Source: Chloroflexota bacterium (GTDB taxonomy: Bacteria > Chloroflexota > Anaerolineae > Promineifilales > Promineifilaceae). Taken from it: a DNA stretch of 46,750 nt. Below are positions 28,683 through 36,507 of this stretch, piece after piece. The notes below the pieces were generated by a model, which saw only the letters and a list, made by a program, of their open reading frames with translations, was not told where the DNA came from and made no database searches. Position numbers and translations under genes: made by a program. The stretch lies in assembly GCA_029559155.1 (NCBI GenBank), contig JAKQCM010000301.1, positions 1-46,750 on the forward strand, in the 5' to 3' direction. The number at the start of each line of letters is the position of its first letter. Position 1 is the stretch's first letter.

Positions 28683-31013
28683 ATGATCCGAAGAATTGTA
28701 TTGATTACATTAGGGGTTGTCTTGTTTTTAACGGTAGTAGGTAGTGCCGCAACATACACGTTAGCAGACAGCGGGAAAAATTTACCGGGAGACAAATGGT
28801 TCGACACACAGTGGTCGTCTGAGCAGTTTTGGATGTACCGGATGCAGCCCAGCAGCCTGAGTCGGGCTGAAAAGTCATTGGATCTGTTAAGTCGGCGATT
28901 GGATAATATCGAATCGTGCCAGGCATTGACATGCACAGGGTCTGCCCTGAACTACATGGATTTTGCGTTTGGGCAGGCGGTAACGGCCGTTTTCAATGCC
29001 CCCCCCGAAAACCAGGAAGAACTCATTAATCGGCTGCGCAGCCTGACCCAACAGGTGCTGGCCTTGTTAGATACCATCGATGCCCTCATGCAATCCGAAG
29101 GTGGCGTCTCCCCCGTCGCCCTTTCAGCCCGCTTGCAAACACTCCTGGCCGCCCTCGATGATCCCGAACTACGCGCCAATATAGCCCAACTGAACGCCGC
29201 CGACGAAACCCTCACCCGCGACAGAACGGCCGGCGACTCGACCGGGAATGGGCTGGGCAGCTTAAATCTCGGCCGTCTCACAAATCCGCTGTCCGTACCG
29301 TTTCCCGATGGGGCGGTGGACCACAGCTTCTTTCCTCTAGCCGGCGGACACGACAACCTGGAATGCACCAACTGTCACACCTCCGGCGATTATCAAGGAA
29401 CCAGTCCCACCTGCGTCGCCTGCCACGCCAAAGACGAACCCCATCAAGGTCAATATGGCGCAGACTGCGCAACCTGTCACGTCATTGCCAGTTGGCAACA
29501 AGTAACATTTGATCACACCCTCGTGCGCAACCAGGAATGCAACGCTTGCCACACCCCGCCGGCCAACCATTACGAAGGTTCCTGCCGCGCCTGCCACAGC
29601 GACACCACCGATTTCCGCAATGCCACCTTCAACCACACCACCATCGGCGCAAAAGATTGCGCCGGATGCCACACGCCCCCGGCCAATCACTACCAAGGCG
29701 CGTGCCGTGCCTGCCACAGCGACACGACCGACTTCCGTAATGCCACCTTCAATCACAGCGGCATCGGGACAACAGATTGCTCCTCTTGCCATACGCCGCC
29801 GGCCAATCATTACCAGGGGTCGTGCCGCGCCTGCCACAGCGATACTAGCAACTTCCGCAACGCCAACTTCAATCACAGCACAATTGGCGGGGCAGATTGC
29901 TCATCTTGCCACACGCCGCCGGCCAATCATTACCAGGGATCGTGCCGCGCCTGCCACAGCGATACCAACAACTTCCGCAACGCGACTTTTAATCACAGCA
30001 ACATTGGCGGTACAGACTGCTCGGCCTGCCACAACCCGCCGGCCAACCATTACCAGGGATCCTGCCGGTCGTGCCACAGCGACACAAACAACTTCCGCAA
30101 TGCCTCGTTTAACCACAGCACCATCGGCAATACAGAGTGTTCCGCCTGCCACAATCCCCCCGCCAATCATTACCAGGGATCTTGCCGGGCTTGCCACAGC
30201 GACACCAGCAATTTCCACAATGCGACCTTTAACCACAGCACCATTGGCAATACGGATTGTTCGGCTTGCCACAACCCGCCGGCGAACCATTTCCAGGGCG
30301 CGTGCCGCGATTGTCACAGCGACACCAGCAATTTCCACAACGCGACCTTTAACCACAGCACCATCGGCAATACGGATTGTTCCGCCTGCCACAATCCACC
30401 GGCCAACCATTATCAGGGATCTTGCCGGGCTTGCCACAGCGACACCAGCAATTTCCACAATGCGTCGTTTAACCACAGCACCATCGGCAATACGGATTGT
30501 TCGGCCTGCCACAACCCGCCGGCGAACCATTTCCAGGGCGCGTGCCGCGACTGCCACAATGACACCAGCAATTTCCACAATGCGACCTTTAACCACAGTA
30601 CCATCGGCAATACGGATTGTTCCGCCTGCCACAGCGCGCCGGCCAATCACTTCCCAGGCGCTTGCCGTGCCTGCCATACGGACACCAGCAATTTCCACAA
30701 CGTGAACTTTAGCCACGATGGGTTAACGGACTGCCAAAGCTGCCATGCGCGGCCAGACAACCATTTCCCCGGCCAATGTTCAGACTGCCACAATACAGGC
30801 GGCTGGGGCGGCGCATCGTTTAACCATTCGTTCCCCACCGGTCATGGCGGGGCCAATAATAACTGTTCGACGTGTCATCCGGGCGGAAATTATTCGGGCT
30901 ACACCTGCGCATCCTGTCATAGTCAGGGAAGTATGGACGAGCATCACAATGAAGTGCCTGGCTACAATGGGAATTGTACGCAATGTCACCCAGACGGCCG
31001 TAAACACGACTGA
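28683..31013 (+). CDS. 28-haem c-type cytochrome with tandem two-haem repeats
   Basis: A 776-aa exported protein; ATG with GAGGAGG upstream. Residues ~1-30 are a signal peptide or anchor (LITLGVVLFLTVVGSAATYTLA). Residues ~30-215 contain no haem motif and look largely helical. From ~220 to the end I count 28 CxxCH motifs: three leading ones, ten tandem units of 38-40 residues with two each, and five in the tail. Each unit follows CxxCHxPPANH(Y/F)xGxCRxCH...FNH, so besides the two haem-attaching His there are two more (in ANHY/F and FNH), enough for bis-His ligation of both haems. By comparison with other tandem multihaem cytochromes the repeats should build a linear haem wire. It is the last gene of the island, followed by a strong palindrome and a terminator. 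Confidence 0.92.
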   Translation: MIRRIVLITLGVVLFLTVVGSAATYTLADSGKNLPGDKWFDTQWSSEQFWMYRMQPSSLSRAEKSLDLLSRRLDNIESCQALTCTGSALNYMDFAFGQAVTAVFNAPPENQEELINRLRSLTQQVLALLDTIDALMQSEGGVSPVALSARLQTLLAALDDPELRANIAQLNAADETLTRDRTAGDSTGNGLGSLNLGRLTNPLSVPFPDGAVDHSFFPLAGGHDNLECTNCHTSGDYQGTSPTCVACHAKDEPHQGQYGADCATCHVIASWQQVTFDHTLVRNQECNACHTPPANHYEGSCRACHSDTTDFRNATFNHTTIGAKDCAGCHTPPANHYQGACRACHSDTTDFRNATFNHSGIGTTDCSSCHTPPANHYQGSCRACHSDTSNFRNANFNHSTIGGADCSSCHTPPANHYQGSCRACHSDTNNFRNATFNHSNIGGTDCSACHNPPANHYQGSCRSCHSDTNNFRNASFNHSTIGNTECSACHNPPANHYQGSCRACHSDTSNFHNATFNHSTIGNTDCSACHNPPANHFQGACRDCHSDTSNFHNATFNHSTIGNTDCSACHNPPANHYQGSCRACHSDTSNFHNASFNHSTIGNTDCSACHNPPANHFQGACRDCHNDTSNFHNATFNHSTIGNTDCSACHSAPANHFPGACRACHTDTSNFHNVNFSHDGLTDCQSCHARPDNHFPGQCSDCHNTGGWGGASFNHSFPTGHGGANNNCSTCHPGGNYSGYTCASCHSQGSMDEHHNEVPGYNGNCTQCHPDGRKHD
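29538..30731 (+). repeat. Ten tandem coding repeats of 120 bp (last 114 bp)
   Basis: The first Cys codon of each unit recurs at 29538, 29658, 29778 and every 120 bases to 30618, with the next at 30732. Units 6 to 9 alternate: 6 resembles 8 (Y-Q-G-S-C-R-A-C-H) and 7 resembles 9 (F-Q-G-A-C-R-D-C-H), at DNA level as well. This points to a recent 240-bp duplication on top of older 120-bp ones. Confidence 0.92.
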
Positions 31014-31022
31014 TCACAAAAA

Positions 31023-31062
31023 AAGGAATTTGGGGGAAACGGCCGTTTCCCCCAAATTCCTT
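31023..31062. terminator. 40-bp perfect palindrome at the end of the cytochrome island
   Basis: AAGGAATTTGGGGGAAACGG followed directly by its exact reverse complement, with the iterated ACGGCCGT motif at the centre. It starts nine bases after the 28-haem cytochrome stop. Transcribed RNA would form a 20-bp stem with almost no loop, so it probably folds with a small central loop. It ends in TTAC with no long T-run. Confidence 0.7.
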
Positions 31063-31141
31063 ACTCAGCAAGCGCTTATCTTTAGCTTAAGTACAATTTA
31101 TTTTCTCGGCTTATGATTACTCATGAAGTCGCCAAAAAAGT

Positions 31142-31185
31142 GTTCACCCCCGGTTCTCCCTCCTGGCCGGGGGTGAACGCTTTTT
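31142..31185 (+). terminator. Intrinsic terminator
   Basis: A perfect 12-bp stem (GTTCACCCCCGG against CCGGGGGTGAAC) with a 13-base loop, followed by GCTTTTT. This is a classic Rho-independent terminator for plus-strand transcription, placed between the cytochrome island and the convergent alr gene. Confidence 0.85.
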
Positions 31186-31194
31186 AAACCCTTT

Positions 31195-32337
31195 TTACCG
31201 AACGTACAGGCGCGGAACCCGCGTGTTGATATTAGTCAGCACCTCATAGGGAATGGTTCCCGCCCACTCTGCCAGGTCTTCGCAGCATATCGCCGCCGCC
31301 CCGGATTCTCCCAACAAAATCACTTCATCACCATTGTAGGCGCTGTCCCATTCGATATTGACCATGATCTGATCCATGCACACGCGGCCCACCACCGGAT
31401 ACCGCTTGCCGTGAATGATCACCTCCGCCTGGCCCGACATGCGCCGGAAGTAACCATCCCCATACCCCACCGGCACAGTCACTACCCGGACCATGTGGTC
31501 GCTTTGCCAGTCCGAGCCATAACTGACTGGATGATCGGGCTGAACCACCTTGAAGTAAACCACGCGAGATGTCCAGGAGAGCGACGGCCGTACTGCCACC
31601 GTTCGCGCCGCCTCCGCCGAGGGATAAACGCCATACAACAAAATCCCCGCCCGCACCATGTCCAAACGCGCTTCCGGCAGCTGCAAGATCGCGCCGGAAT
31701 TGGCGATATGGCACAGCGACGGCCGTGCCAGCCCTCGCCGCTCATACACAGCCAGAACCTCACGAAACCGGGCCAACTGCACCTGCGCCGAGCTGAGATC
31801 GGCGGCGTCCGCGTTGGCAAAGTGGGAATAAATACCTTCCACCTGACAGTATTCACATGCCAGCGCCGCCTCGATGAGGGCAGCGGCGTTGTAATAATGC
31901 ACGCCGATGCGCTCCATGCCGGTATCCACTTTCAGGTGGACCTTAGCCAGCACGCCCATCTCTTTGGCGGCCTCATTGATTTGGCTCAATTTTTCCACCG
32001 AGGACGCGGTAATGGTCAGGTCGTGGCGCAAAAATAGGGGAACCTGATTGCCGATGAGGCCGCCCATCACCAAAATGGGCGTCTGCACGCCGGCCTCGCG
32101 CAAGAGAATGCCTTCTTCCAGAAAGGCGACGCCCAGATAGGGCGCGTCTAACGTAACCATATGGCGGGCCACTTCCACCAATCCGTGCCCATAGGCGTTG
32201 GCCTTGAGAACCGCCATAACCTGCGCCGGGGCCACGGCCGTTTGAATGGCCCGGTAGTTGTCTGTCAGTCGGGATAAATCAACAGTAACGGCCGTTGGCC
32301 GCACCACCCCATTGCTGCTAATCGTCGCTTCGTTCAA
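31195..32337 (-). CDS. alr: Alanine racemase
   Basis: A 380-aa PLP enzyme converting L- to D-alanine for peptidoglycan. The PLP-binding Lys45 lies in MAVLKANAYGHG; other family signatures are HLKVDTGMERIGV, GIYSHFANAD, RAGILLYGVYP and VPVGYGDGYFRR with the second catalytic Tyr. MDQIMVNIEW lies in the C-terminal beta domain. The start is TTG, with AGGATGG upstream; no in-frame ATG exists before residue 41, which lies beside the PLP Lys, so the rare start is needed to give the normal N-terminus (RPTAVTVDLSRLTDNY). It is a single-gene unit, convergent with the cytochrome island. Confidence 0.95.
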   Translation of the reverse strand: MNEATISSNGVVRPTAVTVDLSRLTDNYRAIQTAVAPAQVMAVLKANAYGHGLVEVARHMVTLDAPYLGVAFLEEGILLREAGVQTPILVMGGLIGNQVPLFLRHDLTITASSVEKLSQINEAAKEMGVLAKVHLKVDTGMERIGVHYYNAAALIEAALACEYCQVEGIYSHFANADAADLSSAQVQLARFREVLAVYERRGLARPSLCHIANSGAILQLPEARLDMVRAGILLYGVYPSAEAARTVAVRPSLSWTSRVVYFKVVQPDHPVSYGSDWQSDHMVRVVTVPVGYGDGYFRRMSGQAEVIIHGKRYPVVGRVCMDQIMVNIEWDSAYNGDEVILLGESGAAAICCEDLAEWAGTIPYEVLTNINTRVPRLYVR

Positions 32338-32451
32338 AATACCATCCTAATTCCATGCTAAAATCACACAGGATTGTAGCGGACAAAACAAGCAGGTCAC
32401 AAGGCCGGAAGCAAAGTTTAGGCGAATGGTAAGAAATGAGGGCGAAAGCAA

Positions 32452-32858
32452 ATAGTCAACAAGGGCTATTGCATATTCGGTTTACGGTCCGCATCGCCCG
32501 GCGCTGAAGCCGCCGGACTGCCACACAACGCCCCGTAAACGGGGCTTTTGCCCTCTTCTAGCCGGTTTCAACCGGCGTTGTTGCGCAGCCGGGGCGTTTA
32601 CGCCCCGGCGAAACCGTCCAAGACAGTTAAATGGCGCGAGTATGCAATGGTCCTGATAGTCAACAAGCGCTATTGCATATTCGGTTTACGGTCCGCATCG
32701 CCCGGCGCTGAAGCCGCCGGGCTGCCAAACAACGCCCCGTAAACGGGGCTTTTGCCCTCTTCTAGCCGGTTTCAACCGGCGTTGTTGCGCAGCCGGGGCG
32801 TTTACGCCTCGGCGAAACCGTCCAAGACAGTTAAATGGCGCGGTCCTGATAGTCAACA
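32452..32858. repeat. Non-coding tandem repeat, two ~200-bp units plus a partial third
   Basis: Unit 1 (32452-32655, 204 bp) and unit 2 (32656-32848, 193 bp) are nearly identical; unit 1 has about 11 extra bases near its end. The first bases of the unit (ATAGTCAACAAGG-like) recur at 32849. Each unit contains several hairpins: CCCCGTAAACGGGG followed by CTTTT, GCCGGTTTCAACCGGC, and GCCGGGGCGTTTACGCCCCGGC (one base differs in unit 2). The 610-bp gap between alr and the MerR gene holds nothing else I can identify; short open frames in both units are the same repeat translated and are not genes. Confidence 0.85.
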
Positions 32859-32951
32859 AGGGCGCGTGTGGGGCACGGCCGTTTCCGTTATACTTACCGT
32901 CTGCGCCCACCTGCACATGGGCCGATTGAACCAGATAAAAAAGAGCGGGCA

Positions 32952-33800
32952 ATGTACAAAATAGGCGATTTTTCTCAATTGGGGCAAGTCTCCGTGCGTA
33001 TGCTGCGGCACTACGACAAGTTGGGCTTACTAAAACCCGGTCAGGTAGACAAATGGACCAGCTACCGCTATTACACCCTGGACCAACTGCCCCGTCTCCA
33101 CCGCATTATCGCCCTGAAAGATTTGGGCCTTTCCCTGGAACAGATTGGCATTTTGCTAAAGGATCCGCAGTCCGACGCACTTTTACAAGAGATGCTGCGC
33201 GAGCGACAGCGGACCATCGCGCAGCAGTTGGCCGAAGAGCAGGCCAGGCTGGCGCGTGTTTCCGCCCGGTTACAACAAATCGAACATCTCCACGATCCTA
33301 TTCCGTATGAAGTGGTCCTGAAAGAGCTGCCCTCGCTCTATGTGATCGCCGTCCGCGAAGTGGTGCCGCACGTGGCCCAAATGGGCGAAGTGCGTGACCG
33401 GATGCTCCGATCGCTCTATCGGACGCTGGCAGATTACCACATAGAAGCCGGCATGGAATTGGCCGTGTACCACTTGCCAGCCTATTCCGAAACAGACATC
33501 GAGATGTCGCTGGCGGTGGAGGTAGCCAATGGGATTCACCTGCCTCCCACCGAAACGACGCTCAAAGCCTATCACTTGCCCGGCGCGCCGCTTGCCGCCA
33601 GCATTGTCTACCACGGCAGCATGTGGCATATTCCCGATGTGGTGGTGAATTTGTACCGCTGGCTGGGCATGAACGGCTACGCCAGCGCCGGAGCGTATCG
33701 GGAAATCCACCTTTTTGGCCGCGAATTGGACCTGTTTGCCAGTGACCGACCGGAAGACGCCGTGTTTGAAATTCTGGTTCCCGCCGAGCCGTTGGCTTGA
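32952..33800 (+). CDS. MerR-family transcription regulator with GyrI-like ligand domain
   Basis: From ATG 32952 the protein has 282 aa; a longer frame back to 32868 lies in non-coding sequence. The N-terminal winged helix (YKIGDFSQLGQVSVRMLRHYDKLGLLKP, then YRYYTLDQLPRL) is a MerR DNA-binding domain, and residues ~75-118 form the dimerisation coiled coil. Residues ~125-280 resemble the GyrI-like/BmrR effector domain (YEVVLKELPSLYVIAVREVV..., FEILVPAEPL), which binds small, often cationic or hydrophobic, molecules. There are no metal-binding Cys. The next gene downstream is preceded by a MerR-type promoter, so this protein very probably activates that gene in response to an unknown compound. 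Confidence 0.9.
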   Translation: MYKIGDFSQLGQVSVRMLRHYDKLGLLKPGQVDKWTSYRYYTLDQLPRLHRIIALKDLGLSLEQIGILLKDPQSDALLQEMLRERQRTIAQQLAEEQARLARVSARLQQIEHLHDPIPYEVVLKELPSLYVIAVREVVPHVAQMGEVRDRMLRSLYRTLADYHIEAGMELAVYHLPAYSETDIEMSLAVEVANGIHLPPTETTLKAYHLPGAPLAASIVYHGSMWHIPDVVVNLYRWLGMNGYASAGAYREIHLFGRELDLFASDRPEDAVFEILVPAEPLA

Positions 33801-33864
33801 ACGGCCGTTCCCCGCACACCCCAGACCCAAATCAATTCCCACGCATCTTCTTTATGTTTCCCAC

Positions 33865-33895
33865 TTGACTCTGACACTGTGTCAGACTGTATCTT
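33865..33895 (+). promoter_or_regulatory. MerR-type promoter with 19-bp spacer and dyad operator
   Basis: -35 TTGACT (33865-33870) and -10 TATCTT (33890-33895) are separated by exactly 19 bp. The spacer region holds a perfect 8+1+8 dyad TCTGACAC-T-GTGTCAGA (33870-33886). Long 19-bp spacers with an internal dyad are the hallmark of promoters that MerR-family proteins untwist to activate. The regulator gene ends 64 bp upstream and the SDR gene starts 31 bp downstream. Confidence 0.85.
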
Positions 33896-33926
33896 GAAGG
33901 TTATCACCAAAACAAGGAAATGAACC

Positions 33927-34871
33927 ATGAACGATCAAAACGTACACGTTATTTTTGGCGCCGGCCCGCTGGGAACGGCCGTCATGCGCGAACTTCTCCG
34001 TCAGGGCCAGCCGGTCCGCATGGTCAACACCCGCGGTCAGGCCGACGTGCCCGCGGCGGTTGAAGTGGTTAAGGGAGATGCGTACTCGGTGGAATCGGTA
34101 ACGGCCGTAACCGCCAACGCCCAGGTCGTCTACCAATGCGCCCAACCCGCCTACCACCAATGGCCGGAAAAATTCCCGCCCATGCAAGCCGCCATTTTAG
34201 AAGGCGTCGCCCGCAGCGGCGCAAAACTGGTACTGGCCGAAAACCTGTACATGTATGGCGCAGTCAGCGGCCAAATTCATGAAGGTCTGCCCTACAACGC
34301 CCACACCCGCAAAGGCAAAACACGCGCCCAAATGGCCGAAAGCGCTCTGGCCGCCCATCAGGCCGGCAAAGTGCGCGTGGCCATCGGGCGCGGCTCCGAT
34401 TTCTTCGGGCCGGGCGTTCTCGATTCCGCGCTGGGCGACCGGGCGATTGTTCCGGCGCTGGCCGGCAAAGCAGCGCAGATGGTCGGCAAGCTGGACCTGC
34501 CCCACACTTACACCTTCATCGACGATTTTGGCAAAGCGCTGGTGATTCTAGGCGAGCGCGAAGAGGCGTTGGGCCAGGCATGGCATGTGCCCAACGACCA
34601 ACCAGAGATCACCCAACGGCAAATCATGACGCTGTTTTTCGCCGAAATAGGCCAGCCGCCGCAAATAAAGGGCATGGGCAAATGGATGATGTCTTTAGGC
34701 GGACTGTTCATCCCGGCAGCGCGAGAAACGGCCGAGATGATGTATGAATTCGAGAAACCCTTCGTGGTGGACAGCAGCAAATTCGAGCGGGCCTTTGGCC
34801 TGAAGGCCACGCCCTTGCCAGAAGCCATCGCCCAGACCGTGGCCTGGTATCGGGCGCACCACAAGGAGTAA
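33927..34871 (+). CDS. NAD(P)-dependent atypical SDR / epimerase-like protein
   Basis: A 314-aa Rossmann-fold protein; ATG with AAGGA upstream. N-terminal HVIFGAGPLGTAVMRELLRQG is the dinucleotide-binding GxGxxG motif (GAGPLG). Then come NAQVVYQCAQPAY, SGAKLVLAENLYMYG with the Tyr of the active-site region (YMYG in place of YxxxK), and RGSDFFGPGVLDSALG, typical of extended/atypical SDRs of the NAD-dependent epimerase type. The catalytic Lys normally three or four residues after Tyr is not evident, so activity may differ. It stands behind a MerR-type promoter, so it is likely induced by the MerR ligand. Substrate unknown; detoxification or modification of the inducer is one reasonable guess. 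Confidence 0.85.
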   Translation: MNDQNVHVIFGAGPLGTAVMRELLRQGQPVRMVNTRGQADVPAAVEVVKGDAYSVESVTAVTANAQVVYQCAQPAYHQWPEKFPPMQAAILEGVARSGAKLVLAENLYMYGAVSGQIHEGLPYNAHTRKGKTRAQMAESALAAHQAGKVRVAIGRGSDFFGPGVLDSALGDRAIVPALAGKAAQMVGKLDLPHTYTFIDDFGKALVILGEREEALGQAWHVPNDQPEITQRQIMTLFFAEIGQPPQIKGMGKWMMSLGGLFIPAARETAEMMYEFEKPFVVDSSKFERAFGLKATPLPEAIAQTVAWYRAHHKE

Positions 34872-34905
34872 GCCAAAGGAATGTTTGATGCGCGAGCCTG
34901 TTTAT

Positions 34906-36435
34906 TCAGGCGTTACGTTTGCCTGTTCTTCTTTTCAACCAGCCCCGGCCGCCAATCATGCGCCGCTGCAAAAAAGCAGAAAACCGCTCCGGCGGCGGAT
35001 AAGCGACGGTGGGCCAGGGCGGCAATTCCTGGTTTTCCAACACCCGGTTGGCGGCCTCAATACCCGTAACCACTGCCCGCTCCAAAAAGAAAGCGGGCGA
35101 GGGATGGTACACCCAGTCGCCGCAGCAAAATAAATTGGGCCAGGGGGTGGCAATGCCCAGATGACGGCCGTTTGGCCCCACGCCAAAAAGGGTATGGTTC
35201 ACGGTGTTGCGCTGCACAACCTGATGAATGAGCGAGCCGCGCATTTCGGGGAAAGCGGCCTGCACGTCGGCGATGGCCCGCGCCAGCAGCACCGGGTCGG
35301 ATTGGGCCAGGACTTCCGGCGGGCCGTACAAATGAACTTCCAGGGCGCTGCCGCCGGTTGCTTTGTGCCAGGTGCGGTATTGGTCTTGTAACCGGTGCAG
35401 CCAGAAGTAGTTGTCGATGGTAAATTCGCCGCTGAACATACCGCCTTCCGCGCCGGATTTATCGTGGGGGGCGCGATTAAACCAGAGGCGGACAACGGCC
35501 GTTTCCCTGCCCACCGGCCAGTAATAATCTGCTGCATCGCCAGACAGGTCCGGGCTGGCTTGCCACAATTTGCGGGCATTGTCGGGATCAACGGCCAGAA
35601 TCACCTGGCTGGCGGTGAATGTGCGGTCAGGAGTGTGGATGAGCCAGCCCTCTCCCGCGCGGCTGAGGCGGGTAACGGCCGTAGCCAACCGTATCTCTCC
35701 GCCCAATGCGGCCACTTTCGCCGCCAATGGATCAATCAGACTGGTCCCGCCATCCCCCGGCAAGTAAGAAAAACCCCAGGCGTCGCGCCGCAGCAGCGTG
35801 TAATAGCGCAAAAAAGCGATAAAACCAGACAGCGGCACTTCCTCCGGCTGCGCCGACAGGCCATTCCGCGCCAGCCCAATGCAAAACGAGCGAATCGCCG
35901 GCGACCAACCGCGCATAAAATCGGACAAATAGAGGCCGTCGAGGGGTTGATTTTCGGCCAGCGGGTCGATGCCCACGGCCAAAATCAGGCTGTACCAGAC
36001 CAAAGGCAGCGAGAGCCAATCGCGCAGGCCCAAAATGCCCAGAAAACGCGGCCGAATAAACAGCGCCAGGTAATGAAGGGGCGCGGGAATCCAACTGCGG
36101 CGCAGGGCGCTGCCGACGTTGGCTCGTTTGACACGGCCGTTTCGTTTATAAATCCAGGTCTCTTCTTGCGCCGGCACAAAGGCCGGGCGGATGGCGTGCC
36201 GCGACAGCATGGCCTGCAAATTGCGGTACGGCGACCAGATGCCATGCACCCCATGTTCCTGGCGGAACGGCCAGCCATCCACTGTTATGATTTTCCCACC
36301 GGCGGCCCGTCCGCCCGGAAAATCGGGGTCGGCTTCCAGCACCACAGGCTTCAAGCCCCGTTCGGCCAGATGCACGGCGGCAGTCAGCCCGGCCAACCCG
36401 CCGCCGATGATCACCATTGATTCACTTGTTTCCAT
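34906..36435 (-). CDS. FAD-dependent amine-oxidase-superfamily protein, carotene desaturase (CrtU)-like
   Basis: From the ATG at 36435 the protein has 509 aa; a GTG two codons upstream is also possible. The N-terminal FAD motif VIIGGGLAGLTAAVHLAERG is followed by VLEADPDFPGGRA, where phytoene-desaturase-type enzymes have E-x(6)-GGR. The EHGVHGIWSPYRNLQAML segment resembles the EHG-F-H-x-F...YYNL pattern of CrtU-type carotene desaturase/methyltransferases. FSYLPGDGGTSLIDPLAAKVAALGG is the typical substrate-side segment, and LFCCGDWVYHPSPAFFLERAVVTG is the C-terminal FAD motif. Family members oxidise or isomerise carotenoids and other isoprenoids. No other carotenoid gene is in the window. A radical SAM gene lies directly upstream on the same strand. 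Confidence 0.8.
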   Translation of the reverse strand: METSESMVIIGGGLAGLTAAVHLAERGLKPVVLEADPDFPGGRAAGGKIITVDGWPFRQEHGVHGIWSPYRNLQAMLSRHAIRPAFVPAQEETWIYKRNGRVKRANVGSALRRSWIPAPLHYLALFIRPRFLGILGLRDWLSLPLVWYSLILAVGIDPLAENQPLDGLYLSDFMRGWSPAIRSFCIGLARNGLSAQPEEVPLSGFIAFLRYYTLLRRDAWGFSYLPGDGGTSLIDPLAAKVAALGGEIRLATAVTRLSRAGEGWLIHTPDRTFTASQVILAVDPDNARKLWQASPDLSGDAADYYWPVGRETAVVRLWFNRAPHDKSGAEGGMFSGEFTIDNYFWLHRLQDQYRTWHKATGGSALEVHLYGPPEVLAQSDPVLLARAIADVQAAFPEMRGSLIHQVVQRNTVNHTLFGVGPNGRHLGIATPWPNLFCCGDWVYHPSPAFFLERAVVTGIEAANRVLENQELPPWPTVAYPPPERFSAFLQRRMIGGRGWLKRRTGKRNA

Positions 36436-36507
36436 AGCCACTCAGCTGAAAACCGCCTCCTTGAGAAACCTCCCCATCTCCAACCCTGCCATCAGTAATA
36501 TTGCCGA

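Noticed and set aside
29509-30716. Long open frames in other frames and on the minus strand (up to ~398 and ~271 residues) over the cytochrome repeats
   Set aside because: They arise from the 120-bp periodic sequence, are low-complexity, and overlap a clear 28-haem cytochrome.
29538-30731. CRISPR-like regular spacing
   Set aside because: The period of 120 bp is a coding repeat that keeps frame and CxxCH motifs; there are no separate short repeats and unique spacers.
32548-32964. Two short open frames with almost identical products in the ~200-bp repeat
   Set aside because: They are the same non-coding repeat translated twice, with no ribosome-binding site and no known domain.
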